From assembly GCF_008642295.1 (NCBI RefSeq), contig NZ_CP029190.1, forward strand, positions 682,001 to 746,000: a DNA stretch of 64,000 nt. The letters are read 5' to 3'. This document shows positions 25,506 to 35,261 of this stretch, piece by piece (the stretch's first letter is position 1; each line of letters opens with the position of its first letter). The notes under the pieces were generated by a model. That model ran no database searches, had not been told where the DNA came from, and was given only the letters and a program-made list of their open reading frames with translations. The translations under genes and the position numbers were made by a program. This stretch comes from Streptomyces venezuelae (GTDB lineage: Bacteria > Actinomycetota > Actinomycetes > Streptomycetales > Streptomycetaceae).

Positions 25506-28500
25506 ATGACGACGGGTAGCGACACCGGGACGTACGGCATGCTGAGCGACCGGCTCCTGGCCCAGGCCGCAGAGCTCGCCCAGGGCGCCGAGGCGCTCAA
25601 CGAGGCCCGGATCGCCGCGTTCGGCTCGTCGGAACTGAAGCTGACCGGCTCCGGGCACCTTCCGACGGCCGAGAACCGGATCCCCGTGGACCTGGTGGGC
25701 GTCGGGAACCTACTGCTCCTCGGCTACCACGGGTCCGGCGATCAGCGGGGCGAGAAGGCCGTCGGGGATGTCCTCGCCCTGTACGACCGCGACCTGAACC
25801 GGCTCCCCGAGGAGGCCGCGCCCGGCCTCCTGGACGACCCGGCCTTCCGGCGGGAGTTCGAAACCCTCCACCGCTACTACCACGCCGCCCGGCTACAGCG
25901 GCTGCGGCAGCTGGGCGGCACACTGCTCGCCGTGTTCCAGGTCGGCGACCTGGCGGAGGACATCCGTGTCCTGCGCTGGTCGCTCACGCCCGCCGGCACG
26001 GCCCGCTTCCTGGATGCCCGGGGCGAACGCGACCACACCGTCCCTTCCCCCGATGACATCCGCTGGCAGGAGACCACTCGGGACGACCACGTCCTGAGCG
26101 GGCACCCCCATGTCTCCGTCGACGGACGAATCCTGGTCTCCACCATCGGTGGCGCGCTCATCCTCAAGGCCGCGAACGACACCGGGACGGACGAGGTCCT
26201 GCACCGCGAACCGGTGGACGAGCCCCTCCAGTCCCTCGCGGACGCGGAGATCTCGTACGCCGTCGTCGGACCGCTGATCCTGCTCCGCGTCCTGCCGTAC
26301 AAGGAGCAGACCCGGCGTCACCTCGTCCACCACTCGGTCACCGGCACGGTGGTCCGGCTGGACGGCATCGGACGGTCCTGCCGCCGGCTCCCGGACGACG
26401 AGGGCATCGTCTTCCCCGGCGGCTACTGCCTCTCCTCCGGCACGGTCAAGACCTTTGACACGGACACCTCCGACCTGGAGTTCGACCACTCCGTGCCCTC
26501 CCCGACCGGCGAGGACCTGCTGTTCGTCTTCCGGCCCCGCGCCGGCGGCCGTAGCCTGCTCCTCCCCTACAACACGATCCGCAAGGAGATCTCTGCGCCG
26601 CTCCCCTGCCACGGCCACGCCCGGTTCGACGACGGCACCCTGGTCGCCCTGCGCCCGGACACCGACCGGCCGGGCCGGGCCCACCCGGTGCAGGTCTGGC
26701 GCACCCCCTTCACCTCCGACGCCCTCCCCGTCACCGCGGTGGACGGTCCGCTCGGCCGCATCGGGAACGCCGAGCTGGTCCGAGCGGTCGCCGACACCCT
26801 GGCCATCGCCCGGCAGGCCACCGACACCCGGACCGCGTCCACCGGCACCGCCGCCGCCCGGTACGAGACGCTGCTCGCCGCCTGCGTCCGTACCGCCGAC
26901 CGTTTTCCCTGGCTCGGAGAGGCCGCGGACACCGAGACCGGCAGGCGGGACCTTGCCGGTCTGCTGGAGGCCGTGCGGACGACCACGGCGCAGATCCTGG
27001 AGGAGTTCGAAACCGTCCGGATCCTGATCGCGCAGGCCGCCGACGCATTGGCCGAAGCCCATCGGACCGCCACCGGCCTCATCCGGCGGATCCGCGGCGA
27101 ATCACCGGCCGGAGCCGACGAGTGGATCGCCCGCATCACCGAACTGCGCAAGGCACAGGGTCACTTGGTGACCCTCAAGGAGATGCGGTACGCCGACACC
27201 GCCGGCATCGACACCCTGGCCGGGGAGGTGGCCGCCGCCCTTGACTCCACCGCACACCGGGCCGTCGCCCACCTCCGGCGCGAGGACGCCTTCGCCGGGT
27301 ACGGCACCGAAGCCGAGCGGCTCGTCAACGAGGCCGGGGCGATCACCACGGTCGCCGAGGCCGAGCCGCTGCGCGGGCAGTTGGACGGGCACACCGCCGG
27401 CCTCCAGCAGCTCACCGAGGTCGTGTCCGGCCTGGAGGTCGGTGACGCGACCGTCCGTATCTCCCTCCTGGAACGCATCGCCGAGGCGACGGCGGGCCTG
27501 AACCGGGCCCGCGCCACGCTCGACACCCGCCGGCAGCATCTTCTCCGCCAGGAGGACAGTGCCGAGTTCGCGGCCGAGTTCGCCCTGCTGGGCCAGACCG
27601 TCACCAGCGCCCTGGCCGCTGCCGACACGCCTGAGGACTGCGACGGCCGGCTCTCCGGCCTGCTGCTCCGGCTGGAGAACCTGGAAACCCGCTTCGCCGA
27701 GCACGAGGACTTCCTCGCCCAGGTCTCCGAGAAGCGCGCCGAGTTGCACGACGCCTTCGCAGCCCGTCGCCAGAGCCTCCAGGACGCCCGGACCCGGCGC
27801 GCCGAGAGCCTCGCCGGGTCCGCCCACCGCGCGCTGGAGTCCGTGGTTCGCCGGGCCTCCGCCCTCACCGACGAGGACAAGGTCAACACCTACTTCGCCT
27901 CGGACCCCTTGGTGGCCGGCCTGCGCCGCAACATCGACCGGCTGCGGGATCTCGGCGACACCGTGCGCGCGGAGGAGCTGACGGGCCGGCTGGCGGCGGC
28001 CCGCCAGGAAGCCGGCCGCGCGCTGCGCGACCGCACGGACCTGTTCACGGACGGCGGGGACACGATCCGCCTGGGCCGGCACCTCTTCGCCGTCACCCGG
28101 CACCCCACCGAACTCACCCTGGTGCCGGGCCAGGACGGCATGGCGCTCGCGCTGACCGGCACCGACTACCGGCGCCCGGTCACCGATCCCTCGTTCGCGG
28201 CCACCCGCGCGTACTGGGACCGCACAGTGCCCAGTGAGTCGGCCGAGGTGTACCGGGCCGAGTACCTGGCGGCCCGGCTGCTGGCCGAGCACGGCACCGC
28301 GGTCCTCACCCAGGCAGGCGACGCACTCGACGTCCTGGTCCGGCGGGCCGCCGAGGCTGCGTACGACGAGGGCTATGAGCGTGGCGTCCACGACCACGAC
28401 GCCACCGCGATCCTGCGCGTCCTCCTCCGGCTGCACGAGGGTGCCGACGTGGTGTCCCACTCGGCCCGGGACCGGGCCGCCGCTGTTCTGTTCTGGGTCC

Positions 28501-30347
28501 ACGGCCTGACCGAAGACGAACGCGGGTCGCTCCACCGCCGCGCGGCATCCCTGGGGCGAGCCCGCTCCCTCTTCGGAACCGTTCCGGCTCTCGACGCCCT
28601 CCGCGCTGAACTCTCCCACGCCATCGAGGCTTTCTCGCCCGGACCCGCCCACCCCGAGCCGGCAGCCGCGTACCTCCTCGAAGAGCTGACGTCAGGGCCG
28701 AAGGGATTCGCGGTCTCGGCCGCCGCCCGTACGCTGCTCGACGCGTTCCGCAAGGGCGTCGGCACGCCCGGCACCGCTCCCTATGCCGAGGACCTCGCCG
28801 CCCTCCCCGGCCTGGCCGAACGTCGCCAGCTCGTGGAGGGCTGGCTCGGCGCCTACGCGGCAGCGGCCGACCACCCCGTCGACGAGGGCGACATCGCCGA
28901 GGCGACCGCCGTGGAGCTGTGCCCCTCCCTGACCCGCTACGCCGTCGAGGGCGACACGACGGCCACCGTCACAGGCCTGCTCGGAACCCACCCGCGTCTG
29001 CACGAGGGCGCCCTCGCCCTGCGCCTGGACGAGTTCCTGGCCCGCACCTCGGAGTTCGCCGCCGTGGACGTGCCGGGCTTCCGCTCGTACCAGCGACAGC
29101 GCGCCGCTCTGGTCGCAGCCGAACACGTCCGGCTACGGCTCGACGCGCACCGGCCGCGCGTCATGTCCTCCTTCGTCCGCAACCGCCTGATCGACGAGGT
29201 CTACCTCCCCCTCGTCGGCGACAGCCTCGCCAAGCAGCTGGGAGCCGCCGGCGGCGCCAAGCGCACCGATTCCCATGGCCTGCTGCTGCTCCTCTCCCCT
29301 CCGGGCTACGGCAAGACCACCCTCATGGAGTACGTCGCCCAGCGGCTCGGACTGCTCCTGGTCAAGGTCGACGGCCCCGCCCTCGGCCCGGCCACCACCT
29401 CGCTCGACCCGGCCGCCGCTCCGGACGAGGCTGCTCGCCGCGAACTGGAGAAGATCGCTTTCGCCCTGGAGGCCGGGAACAACGTCCTCCTCCACCTCGA
29501 CGACATCCAGCACACCTCCCCCGAGCTGCTGCAGAGGTTCATCCCGCTGTGCGATACCACCCGCACCTTGAACGGGCGCGACCTGCGCGGAAAGCGGTTC
29601 GCCGTCTGCATGGCCGGCAACCCGTACACCGAGTCCGGGCAGCGCTTCCAGGTGCCCGACATGCTCGCCAACCGGGCCGACGTATGGAACCTCGGGGACG
29701 TCCTGACCGGCAAGGAGGACGCCTTCGCGTTCAGCTTCGTCGAGAACGCACTCACCTCGAACCCGGTCCTCGCCCCCCTCGCCGGACGCGACCGCGCCGA
29801 CCTCGAACTCCTCGTCCGGCTCGCCGAAGGCGACCCCACGGCCCGCACCGACCGGCTGACCCACCCCTATGCCCCGGCCGAACTCGAAGAGGTGCTCGCC
29901 GTACTGCGCCGGCTCGTGGCCGCGCGCACCACCGTCCTCGCCGTCAACGCCGCCTACATCGCCTCGGCCGCACAGAGCGAGGACAGCCGTACCGAGCCGC
30001 CGTTCCTGCTCCAGGGCTCCTACCGGTCCATGAACCGGATCGCCGCCCGGCTCTCGCCCGCCATGAACGACGACGAGCTGGCCGCCGCCATCCAGGACCA
30101 CTACACCGCCGAGGCCCAGACCCTCACCACCGGCGCCGAGGCCAATCTCCTCAAGCTCGCCGCCCTGCGCGGCAGCCTCACCCCCCGGCAGGCCGCCCGC
30201 TGGTCGGAGATCACCGCCTCGTACGTCCGCGCACGGACGGTCGGCGGCCCCGACGGGGACCCGCTGGACCGGGCCGTGGCCGCCCTCGGCCTCCTCGCCG
30301 ACCGGCTCGCCGCCGTTGAAAGCGCCATCCGGGGCGAGCCGATGTGA
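25506..30347 (+). CDS. Giant AAA ATPase with coiled coil (annotated in relatives as DNA repair ATPase)
   Basis: 1613 residues from the ATG at 25506, after GGGAGCAGAA. A beta-rich N-terminal part (about 1-450) contains repeated segments like a propeller. Predicted coiled coil follows at about 490-840, then a mixed region. The ATPase core has Walker A PPGYGKTTL near residue 1265 and Walker B VLLHLDDIQ near 1328, then AVCMAGNPY as sensor 1. I recall DUF3686 and the name DNA repair ATPase for such proteins, but the evidence for DNA repair is weak. The flotillin neighbour points instead to a membrane-associated machine. Confidence 0.8.
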   Translation: MTTGSDTGTYGMLSDRLLAQAAELAQGAEALNEARIAAFGSSELKLTGSGHLPTAENRIPVDLVGVGNLLLLGYHGSGDQRGEKAVGDVLALYDRDLNRLPEEAAPGLLDDPAFRREFETLHRYYHAARLQRLRQLGGTLLAVFQVGDLAEDIRVLRWSLTPAGTARFLDARGERDHTVPSPDDIRWQETTRDDHVLSGHPHVSVDGRILVSTIGGALILKAANDTGTDEVLHREPVDEPLQSLADAEISYAVVGPLILLRVLPYKEQTRRHLVHHSVTGTVVRLDGIGRSCRRLPDDEGIVFPGGYCLSSGTVKTFDTDTSDLEFDHSVPSPTGEDLLFVFRPRAGGRSLLLPYNTIRKEISAPLPCHGHARFDDGTLVALRPDTDRPGRAHPVQVWRTPFTSDALPVTAVDGPLGRIGNAELVRAVADTLAIARQATDTRTASTGTAAARYETLLAACVRTADRFPWLGEAADTETGRRDLAGLLEAVRTTTAQILEEFETVRILIAQAADALAEAHRTATGLIRRIRGESPAGADEWIARITELRKAQGHLVTLKEMRYADTAGIDTLAGEVAAALDSTAHRAVAHLRREDAFAGYGTEAERLVNEAGAITTVAEAEPLRGQLDGHTAGLQQLTEVVSGLEVGDATVRISLLERIAEATAGLNRARATLDTRRQHLLRQEDSAEFAAEFALLGQTVTSALAAADTPEDCDGRLSGLLLRLENLETRFAEHEDFLAQVSEKRAELHDAFAARRQSLQDARTRRAESLAGSAHRALESVVRRASALTDEDKVNTYFASDPLVAGLRRNIDRLRDLGDTVRAEELTGRLAAARQEAGRALRDRTDLFTDGGDTIRLGRHLFAVTRHPTELTLVPGQDGMALALTGTDYRRPVTDPSFAATRAYWDRTVPSESAEVYRAEYLAARLLAEHGTAVLTQAGDALDVLVRRAAEAAYDEGYERGVHDHDATAILRVLLRLHEGADVVSHSARDRAAAVLFWVHGLTEDERGSLHRRAASLGRARSLFGTVPALDALRAELSHAIEAFSPGPAHPEPAAAYLLEELTSGPKGFAVSAAARTLLDAFRKGVGTPGTAPYAEDLAALPGLAERRQLVEGWLGAYAAAADHPVDEGDIAEATAVELCPSLTRYAVEGDTTATVTGLLGTHPRLHEGALALRLDEFLARTSEFAAVDVPGFRSYQRQRAALVAAEHVRLRLDAHRPRVMSSFVRNRLIDEVYLPLVGDSLAKQLGAAGGAKRTDSHGLLLLLSPPGYGKTTLMEYVAQRLGLLLVKVDGPALGPATTSLDPAAAPDEAARRELEKIAFALEAGNNVLLHLDDIQHTSPELLQRFIPLCDTTRTLNGRDLRGKRFAVCMAGNPYTESGQRFQVPDMLANRADVWNLGDVLTGKEDAFAFSFVENALTSNPVLAPLAGRDRADLELLVRLAEGDPTARTDRLTHPYAPAELEEVLAVLRRLVAARTTVLAVNAAYIASAAQSEDSRTEPPFLLQGSYRSMNRIAARLSPAMNDDELAAAIQDHYTAEAQTLTTGAEANLLKLAALRGSLTPRQAARWSEITASYVRARTVGGPDGDPLDRAVAALGLLADRLAAVESAIRGEPM

Positions 30348-30723
30348 GTCCGCTCGGCCAGCTGTTCGCTCAGGAGAACCTCAGATCCGGATAACGATCG
30401 CATCACCAGACCTGGGCAAACACCGCATAAATCCAGCCACTGTGAACCTGGTCACTAAAGACGGCGTAAAGAGCGTGCTAGGAATACGCAACTCCGCTTC
30501 GGCCCACCCCTCGCCGGAAGTCCGGAGTGGCGGCCGTCACCAGGCCGCGGCACCACCTGCAGTGCTTGCTTCACCTGCACGACCAAGGCGCTTTCACACC
30601 CGTCCGTGTCCGCGGACCGGTGGCGCCACGGGTCGCCGATCGGACAACGGCGTTCGCTCACAGCCCGCCTTCTCACACCGGCCCTCCGCACGAGGCCGGT
30701 CTGCGCCATCGAGGTTTTGCCAC
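30348..30723. other. Long untranslated leader of the symporter gene
   Basis: 376 bases with no gene. Includes the TAAAGA pair at 30456-30472 and a possible minus-ten TAGGAAT just after it, so a long 5' leader of about 240 bases is likely. I looked for a glycine riboswitch, because this transporter family often has one, and found no convincing core. Confidence 0.4.
30456..30472 (+). promoter_or_regulatory. TAAAGA direct repeat upstream of symporter
   Basis: TAAAGA, CGGCG, TAAAGA: second instance of the motif pair found before the flotillin gene, here with 11-base period, followed closely by TAGGAAT. Confidence 0.35.
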
Positions 30724-32268
30724 ATGTCACTCGACTCCTTCACCGACTCCGTCGACGAGGCCGTCAGCGGATTCTTCGAGCCCATCGCGAAATGGCTCGG
30801 TGATGTCGTCTTCTACTCGGTGCCGGTCAACGGCACCGAGCTCCCGCTGATCGTCGCCTGGCTGGTGATCGCGGGTCTGGTCTTCTCCGCCGGGTTCGGC
30901 CTGATCCAGATACGCAAATTCCCGCTCGCGCTGAAAGTGGTCCGCGGCAAGTACGACGAGAAGGGGTCGGCCGGTGAGGTCAACCACTTCCAGGCGCTGA
31001 CCGCCGCCGTCTCCGGCACCGTCGGACTCGGCAACATCGCCGGTGTGGCCGTCGCCGTCTCCATCGGTGGCCCCGGTGCCACGTTCTGGATGATCCTCTG
31101 CGGTCTGCTGGGCATGGCGACGAAGTTCGTCGAGGTGACCCTCGGCGTGAAGTACCGCGAGGTGCACGCCGACGGGTCCGTCTCCGGCGGCCCGATGCAC
31201 TACCTGCCCAAGGGCCTCGCCGAGCGCTTCGGTGCCCGCGGCAAGACCCTCGGCAAGGTCCTGGCCGTCCTCGCCTCCGCCTTCGTGCTGTTCTTCGGCC
31301 TCTTCGGCGGCAACCTCTTCCAGGTCAACCAGTCCTACGCCCAGCTGGTCTCCGTCACCGGCGGCGAGGACGGCGTCATCGGCGGCTCCGCCGGCGCCCT
31401 GTTCTTCGGCATCCTCGTCGCCGCGCTCGTCGGCATCGTCCTGCTCGGCGGCATCCGCTCGATCGCCTCGGTCACCAGCAAGCTGGTTCCCGCGATGGCC
31501 GGCATCTACATCGTGGCCTGCCTGGTCGTGATCCTGGTGAACGTCTCCGCCGTCCCGTCCGCGATCTCCACGATCATCGAGGGCGCGTTCAACCCGCAGG
31601 GCGTCGCCGGCGGTGTCCTCGGCGCTCTGATCATCGGCTTCAAGCGGGCCGCCTTCTCCAACGAGGCCGGCCTCGGCTCCGCCCCGATCGCGCACTCCGC
31701 GGTCAAGACCAAGCACCCCGCCAGCGAGGGCCTGGTCGCCCTGCTGGAGCCGTTCATCGACACGGTCATCATCTGCACCATGACCGCGCTGACCATCGTC
31801 ATCGCCAACCCGGCCAGCTACGTCGAGCTCCGCAACGGCGGTGAGTCCATCGGCGGCGTCACCATCACCTCCGACGCCTTCGCCACCGTCCTGCCCTGGT
31901 TCCCCTACATCCTGACCATCGCGGTCATGCTGTTCGCCATCTCCACGGTGCTGACCTGGGGCTACTACTGCATGAAGGCCTGGACCCACCTGTTCGGCCG
32001 CAGCAAGGCCAGCGAGATCACCTTCAAGGTCATGTACACCCTCGTCGCCGTGGCCGGATCGCTGCTCACCCTGCAGACGCTGATCGACATGGCCGACGCG
32101 GTGCTCTTCATGCTCGCCGTCATCAACATCATCGGCCTGTACCTGCTCGCCCCCGTCGTCAAGCGCGAGCTGAACAACTTCCTCGACTTCGTCCGCCGCC
32201 GCGACGCCGGCCAGGACACCGAAGCCGACGAGGACGAAGACCAGGAGCCGGTGAAGACCACCGTCTGA
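30724..32268 (+). CDS. Alanine/glycine:cation symporter (AGCS family)
   Basis: 514 residues, about ten or eleven membrane helices. Family signatures: HFQALTAAVSGTVGLGNIAG, GPGATFWMILCGLLGMATKF, GGPMHYL and AFSNEAGLGSAPIAH. The protein imports alanine or glycine with sodium or protons in the cell membrane. An acidic C-terminal tail (DTEADEDEDQE) is cytoplasmic. A strong hairpin terminator follows, so it is a single-gene unit. Confidence 0.93.
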   Translation: MSLDSFTDSVDEAVSGFFEPIAKWLGDVVFYSVPVNGTELPLIVAWLVIAGLVFSAGFGLIQIRKFPLALKVVRGKYDEKGSAGEVNHFQALTAAVSGTVGLGNIAGVAVAVSIGGPGATFWMILCGLLGMATKFVEVTLGVKYREVHADGSVSGGPMHYLPKGLAERFGARGKTLGKVLAVLASAFVLFFGLFGGNLFQVNQSYAQLVSVTGGEDGVIGGSAGALFFGILVAALVGIVLLGGIRSIASVTSKLVPAMAGIYIVACLVVILVNVSAVPSAISTIIEGAFNPQGVAGGVLGALIIGFKRAAFSNEAGLGSAPIAHSAVKTKHPASEGLVALLEPFIDTVIICTMTALTIVIANPASYVELRNGGESIGGVTITSDAFATVLPWFPYILTIAVMLFAISTVLTWGYYCMKAWTHLFGRSKASEITFKVMYTLVAVAGSLLTLQTLIDMADAVLFMLAVINIIGLYLLAPVVKRELNNFLDFVRRRDAGQDTEADEDEDQEPVKTTV

Positions 32269-32292
32269 CCGCCCCCGCGGCCCGGCTCCTCA

Positions 32293-32341
32293 GAGAGGGC
32301 CCGTGCCCACCCTCGCGCCTTGGGTGGGTACGGGCCCTCTC
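32293..32341 (+). terminator. Hairpin terminator after the symporter gene
   Basis: Inverted repeat with 20-base arms (32293-32312 and 32322-32341, one wobble pair) and a 9-base loop, 24 bases after the stop. Confidence 0.88.
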
Positions 32342-32532
32342 CCCTGTCCCGAACACCATCACCGCACGTCAAAGACTCTCTGGCGGCATCCCGGACCTCC
32401 CGATAGGGTGTAAAGAACGCGTCAATGCGCTCATCACACCAAGGAGCGGACGCGGGGTGTGCCGGGAAGTCTGGTCGGCGTCCTTGGGGCTGTGTGCCCG
32501 AATGCTGCCGACGCCCCGGAGGTATCCCCGCC

Positions 32533-33834
32533 ATGACCGCTACCCCGCCGCCCCAGCACTCCTTCCTCGGCGTCCTGCCCTGGCCCGAGCGCCGTGCCAT
32601 CGCCGACGCCCTGCGCACCGAAACCATCGGCGGCCTGGTCCTCCTCGCCGCCGCCGTCGTCGCACTCATCTGGGCCAACAGCCCCCTCGGCGACGTCTAC
32701 CAGCAGATACGCGACTTCCACTTCGGCATACCCGCCCTCGGCCTCGACCTCTCCGTCGGCCACTGGACCGCGGACGGGCTTCTCGCCGTCTTCTTCCTCG
32801 TCGCGGGCATCGAACTCAAGCGGGAACTCGTGGTGGGCGAGCTCCGCACCCCGGCCACGGCCGCCCTTCCCGTCATCGCCGCGGTGTGCGGCATGGCCGT
32901 CCCCGCCGCCCTCTACGCGCTGACCGCGGGCCTCGGCGGCGGAAGCCTGGACGGCTGGGCCGTGCCCATGGCCACCGACATCGCCTTCGCCCTCGCCGTC
33001 CTCGCCGTCATCTCCACGCACCTCCCCGCCGCCCTGCGGGCCTTCCTCCTCACCCTGGCCGTGGTCGACGACCTCGGCGCCATCCTCATCATCGCGATCT
33101 TCTTCACCAGCGATCTGAACTTCCTCGCGCTCGGCGGTGCCTTCGCCGGCCTGGTCCTCTTCTACGCCCTCCAGCGCCTCCGCGTCCGCGGCTGGTGGTG
33201 GTACGTCCCGCTCGGCATCACCATCTGGGCCCTGATGTACAACAGCGGCGTCCACGCCACCGTCGCCGGCGTCGCCATGGGCCTCATCCTGCGCACCACC
33301 CTCGACAAGGGCGAGACGGCCTCCCCCGGCGCCCGCGTCTCCCACCTTGTCCACCCGTTCTCTGCCGGTGTGGCCGTGCCCCTCTTCGCCCTGTTCGCTG
33401 CCGGCGTCACCCTCTCCAGTGCCGCCCTGGCGGAGGTGTTCACCCGGCCCGAGCCCCTCGGCGTCGTGATCGGCCTCGTCGTCGGCAAGATCCTCGGCGT
33501 GTTCGGCGGCACCTACCTGGCGGCCCGGTTCACCCGCGCCCGGCTCAACCCCGACCTCGACTGGGCCGACGTCTTCGGCCTCTCCGTCCTCGCGGGCATC
33601 GGCTTCACCGTCGCTCTGCTGATCGGCGAACTGGCCTTCCCCGGCCAGGCCCTCACCGAACAGATCAAGGCCGCCGTGCTCATCGCCTCCGTCACCGCCG
33701 CCGGCCTCGCCGCCCTCCTCCTGCTGCGCCGCAACAAGGTGTACAAGCGCCTCTACGAGGAAGAGAACGTCGACGCCGACGCGGACGGAATCCCCGACAT
33801 CTACCAGCGCGAAGCCACCGCCGCAGAACGCTGA
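32533..33834 (+). CDS. nhaA: Na+/H+ antiporter NhaA
   Basis: 433 residues from the ATG at 32533, preceded by GGAGG. The sodium/proton site is clear: ATDIAFALAVLAV followed by LAVVDDLGAILIIAIFF with the paired aspartates, and GIELKRELVVGEL before them. About twelve membrane helices, cell membrane. It pumps Na+ out in exchange for H+ and supports growth at alkaline pH. GTGTAAAGA lies about 120 bases upstream. A small membrane protein gene begins 11 bases after its stop. Confidence 0.95.
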   Translation: MTATPPPQHSFLGVLPWPERRAIADALRTETIGGLVLLAAAVVALIWANSPLGDVYQQIRDFHFGIPALGLDLSVGHWTADGLLAVFFLVAGIELKRELVVGELRTPATAALPVIAAVCGMAVPAALYALTAGLGGGSLDGWAVPMATDIAFALAVLAVISTHLPAALRAFLLTLAVVDDLGAILIIAIFFTSDLNFLALGGAFAGLVLFYALQRLRVRGWWWYVPLGITIWALMYNSGVHATVAGVAMGLILRTTLDKGETASPGARVSHLVHPFSAGVAVPLFALFAAGVTLSSAALAEVFTRPEPLGVVIGLVVGKILGVFGGTYLAARFTRARLNPDLDWADVFGLSVLAGIGFTVALLIGELAFPGQALTEQIKAAVLIASVTAAGLAALLLLRRNKVYKRLYEEENVDADADGIPDIYQREATAAER

Positions 33835-33845
33835 TCGGAGCGACC

Positions 33846-34106
33846 ATGGGTCCGGCCCTGCTCACCGCGGCCATCATCATCGCAGTCTGGATCATCAGGA
33901 CGGCTGTGAGGGAACTGCGGCGCCCGGGCAGCGCAAGCGCGGAATGGGCGTTCCTGCGGGATCCCCGTGCGCTGGGCACCGGTGCGGCGGCGGCCTGCCC
34001 GCTCGGGGTGCTCGGCTGGCTGCAGGCCGGGGCGGAGGGGCTCGTCTGGGCGCTGCTCGCCGCTGCCCTCGTCACCTACGCCGTATCGAAACTCCGGTCG
34101 GAGTAG
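33846..34106 (+). CDS. Small membrane protein downstream of nhaA
   Basis: 86 residues with two or three hydrophobic segments (ALLTAAIIIAVWIIRTAV near the start, and LGVLGWLQAG and LVWALLAAALVTYAV near the end). ATG at 33846 after GGAGCG, 11 bases from the nhaA stop, so probably cotranscribed. The 3' end overlaps the convergent PucR gene by 31 bases. No family recognised. Confidence 0.6.
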   Translation: MGPALLTAAIIIAVWIIRTAVRELRRPGSASAEWAFLRDPRALGTGAAAACPLGVLGWLQAGAEGLVWALLAAALVTYAVSKLRSE

Positions 34107-35191
34107 GCCGGCCTCGGCCCTTCCGGCCAGTCCAGCAGCCGGGCACCGATGACGGCCGTCTGCAGGGTGTAGCGGTGGCGCGGGTCGCCGGGGTCGGCTC
34201 CGGTGAGCTTGTGGATGCGCTCCAGGCGGTAGGTGAAGGCGCGGACGCTCAAGGACAGCAGGCGGGCCGCGTCGGTGGCCACGCAGCCGGTGTCGAAGTA
34301 GGCGTGGAGGGTGTCGATCAGCGGCCTGGCGCCGCCCCGGGCCTGCTCCAACGGACCGAGAACGGTGTCGACCAGATCGGCCATGGCCTGCCGGTCCCGC
34401 CCGAGCACCGGGTAGACGAGCAGGTCCGCCGCGTGCAGGACCGGACCCTCCAGGTCCATGCGCCGGGCCAGGTCGAGCGCGTTGAGGGCTTCCTCGTAGG
34501 AGTGCACCACTCCACCGGCACCGGGATGGGGCCTGCCGATCGCGACCAGTCCCCCGTCGGTGGCCGCGTACGCCTGCTTGGCAAAATAGGCGAGGACCTC
34601 CGGCCGGTCACCGGGGGCCACGCAGATCAGCCGGCCGTCCTTGGTGGTCAGCAGGATGTTGCGGTTGCCGAACCGGGCCAGCACGGCCGTCTCTATGCCC
34701 CGCACCATGCTGTAGCCGTCGCCGTACGGTTCCGGGCCCTGGGCCACCGCCACCGCGTGGGCCTGGGACAGCCGCAGCCCGAACCGCTCGGCCCGCTCCG
34801 CGAGCCGCCCCAGATCGCTGCCCCCGTACAGCAGGTCGTCGATAAACTCCCGCCGTGCCGCTTCCTGCTGTCGCACCGCCTGCCGCTGAGCCCTCTCGTA
34901 CCCCTCCGCAAAGGCATCCACCGCCTGCTCCAGCGCACCCAGGAGGTAGGGCAGCTCCCGCACCGCCAGCTCCGGCTGGATCTCCCGGGCAACGGTCAGA
35001 TGGGCCCGCACCAGAGCACGCAGCCCGATGCCGGCCTCGGCGGCCCGCTCACCCGCATCGCGGCGGGCTTCCAGTTCGGTGCGGGTGAAGCGGCGCCCGG
35101 TGGCGCAGACCTCGCGCAGGATGCCGGCGCTGCCCGCCAGGTACTCGTCCGCCGTCCGCTGCTCGTCGCTCAACCTTCGCCCCGCCCCCAT
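34076..35191 (-). CDS. PucR-family helix-turn-helix regulator
   Basis: 371 residues from the ATG at 35191; a longer frame to 35293 exists but overlaps the next gene. The middle has a GGDEF-like/CdaR fold (RNILLTTKDGRLICVAPGDR). The C-terminal HTH_30 domain (LIDTLHAYFDTGCVATDAAR, then LSVRAFTYRLERIHKLTG) is the DNA-binding part typical of PucR/CdaR proteins. It is convergent with nhaA and its partner, and its target is unknown. Confidence 0.82.
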   Translation of the reverse strand: MGAGRRLSDEQRTADEYLAGSAGILREVCATGRRFTRTELEARRDAGERAAEAGIGLRALVRAHLTVAREIQPELAVRELPYLLGALEQAVDAFAEGYERAQRQAVRQQEAARREFIDDLLYGGSDLGRLAERAERFGLRLSQAHAVAVAQGPEPYGDGYSMVRGIETAVLARFGNRNILLTTKDGRLICVAPGDRPEVLAYFAKQAYAATDGGLVAIGRPHPGAGGVVHSYEEALNALDLARRMDLEGPVLHAADLLVYPVLGRDRQAMADLVDTVLGPLEQARGGARPLIDTLHAYFDTGCVATDAARLLSLSVRAFTYRLERIHKLTGADPGDPRHRYTLQTAVIGARLLDWPEGPRPAYSDRSFDTA

Positions 35192-35261
35192 CACACCCGT
35201 CACCGGCCGAGGGTCAGCCTGCCATGCCCTGAGCGGGGACGGCCGCGCAGGTCGGGCTGTC

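Noticed and set aside
30348..30723. Glycine riboswitch before the symporter
   Set aside because: No pair of aptamer cores with the conserved purine-rich strings could be found.
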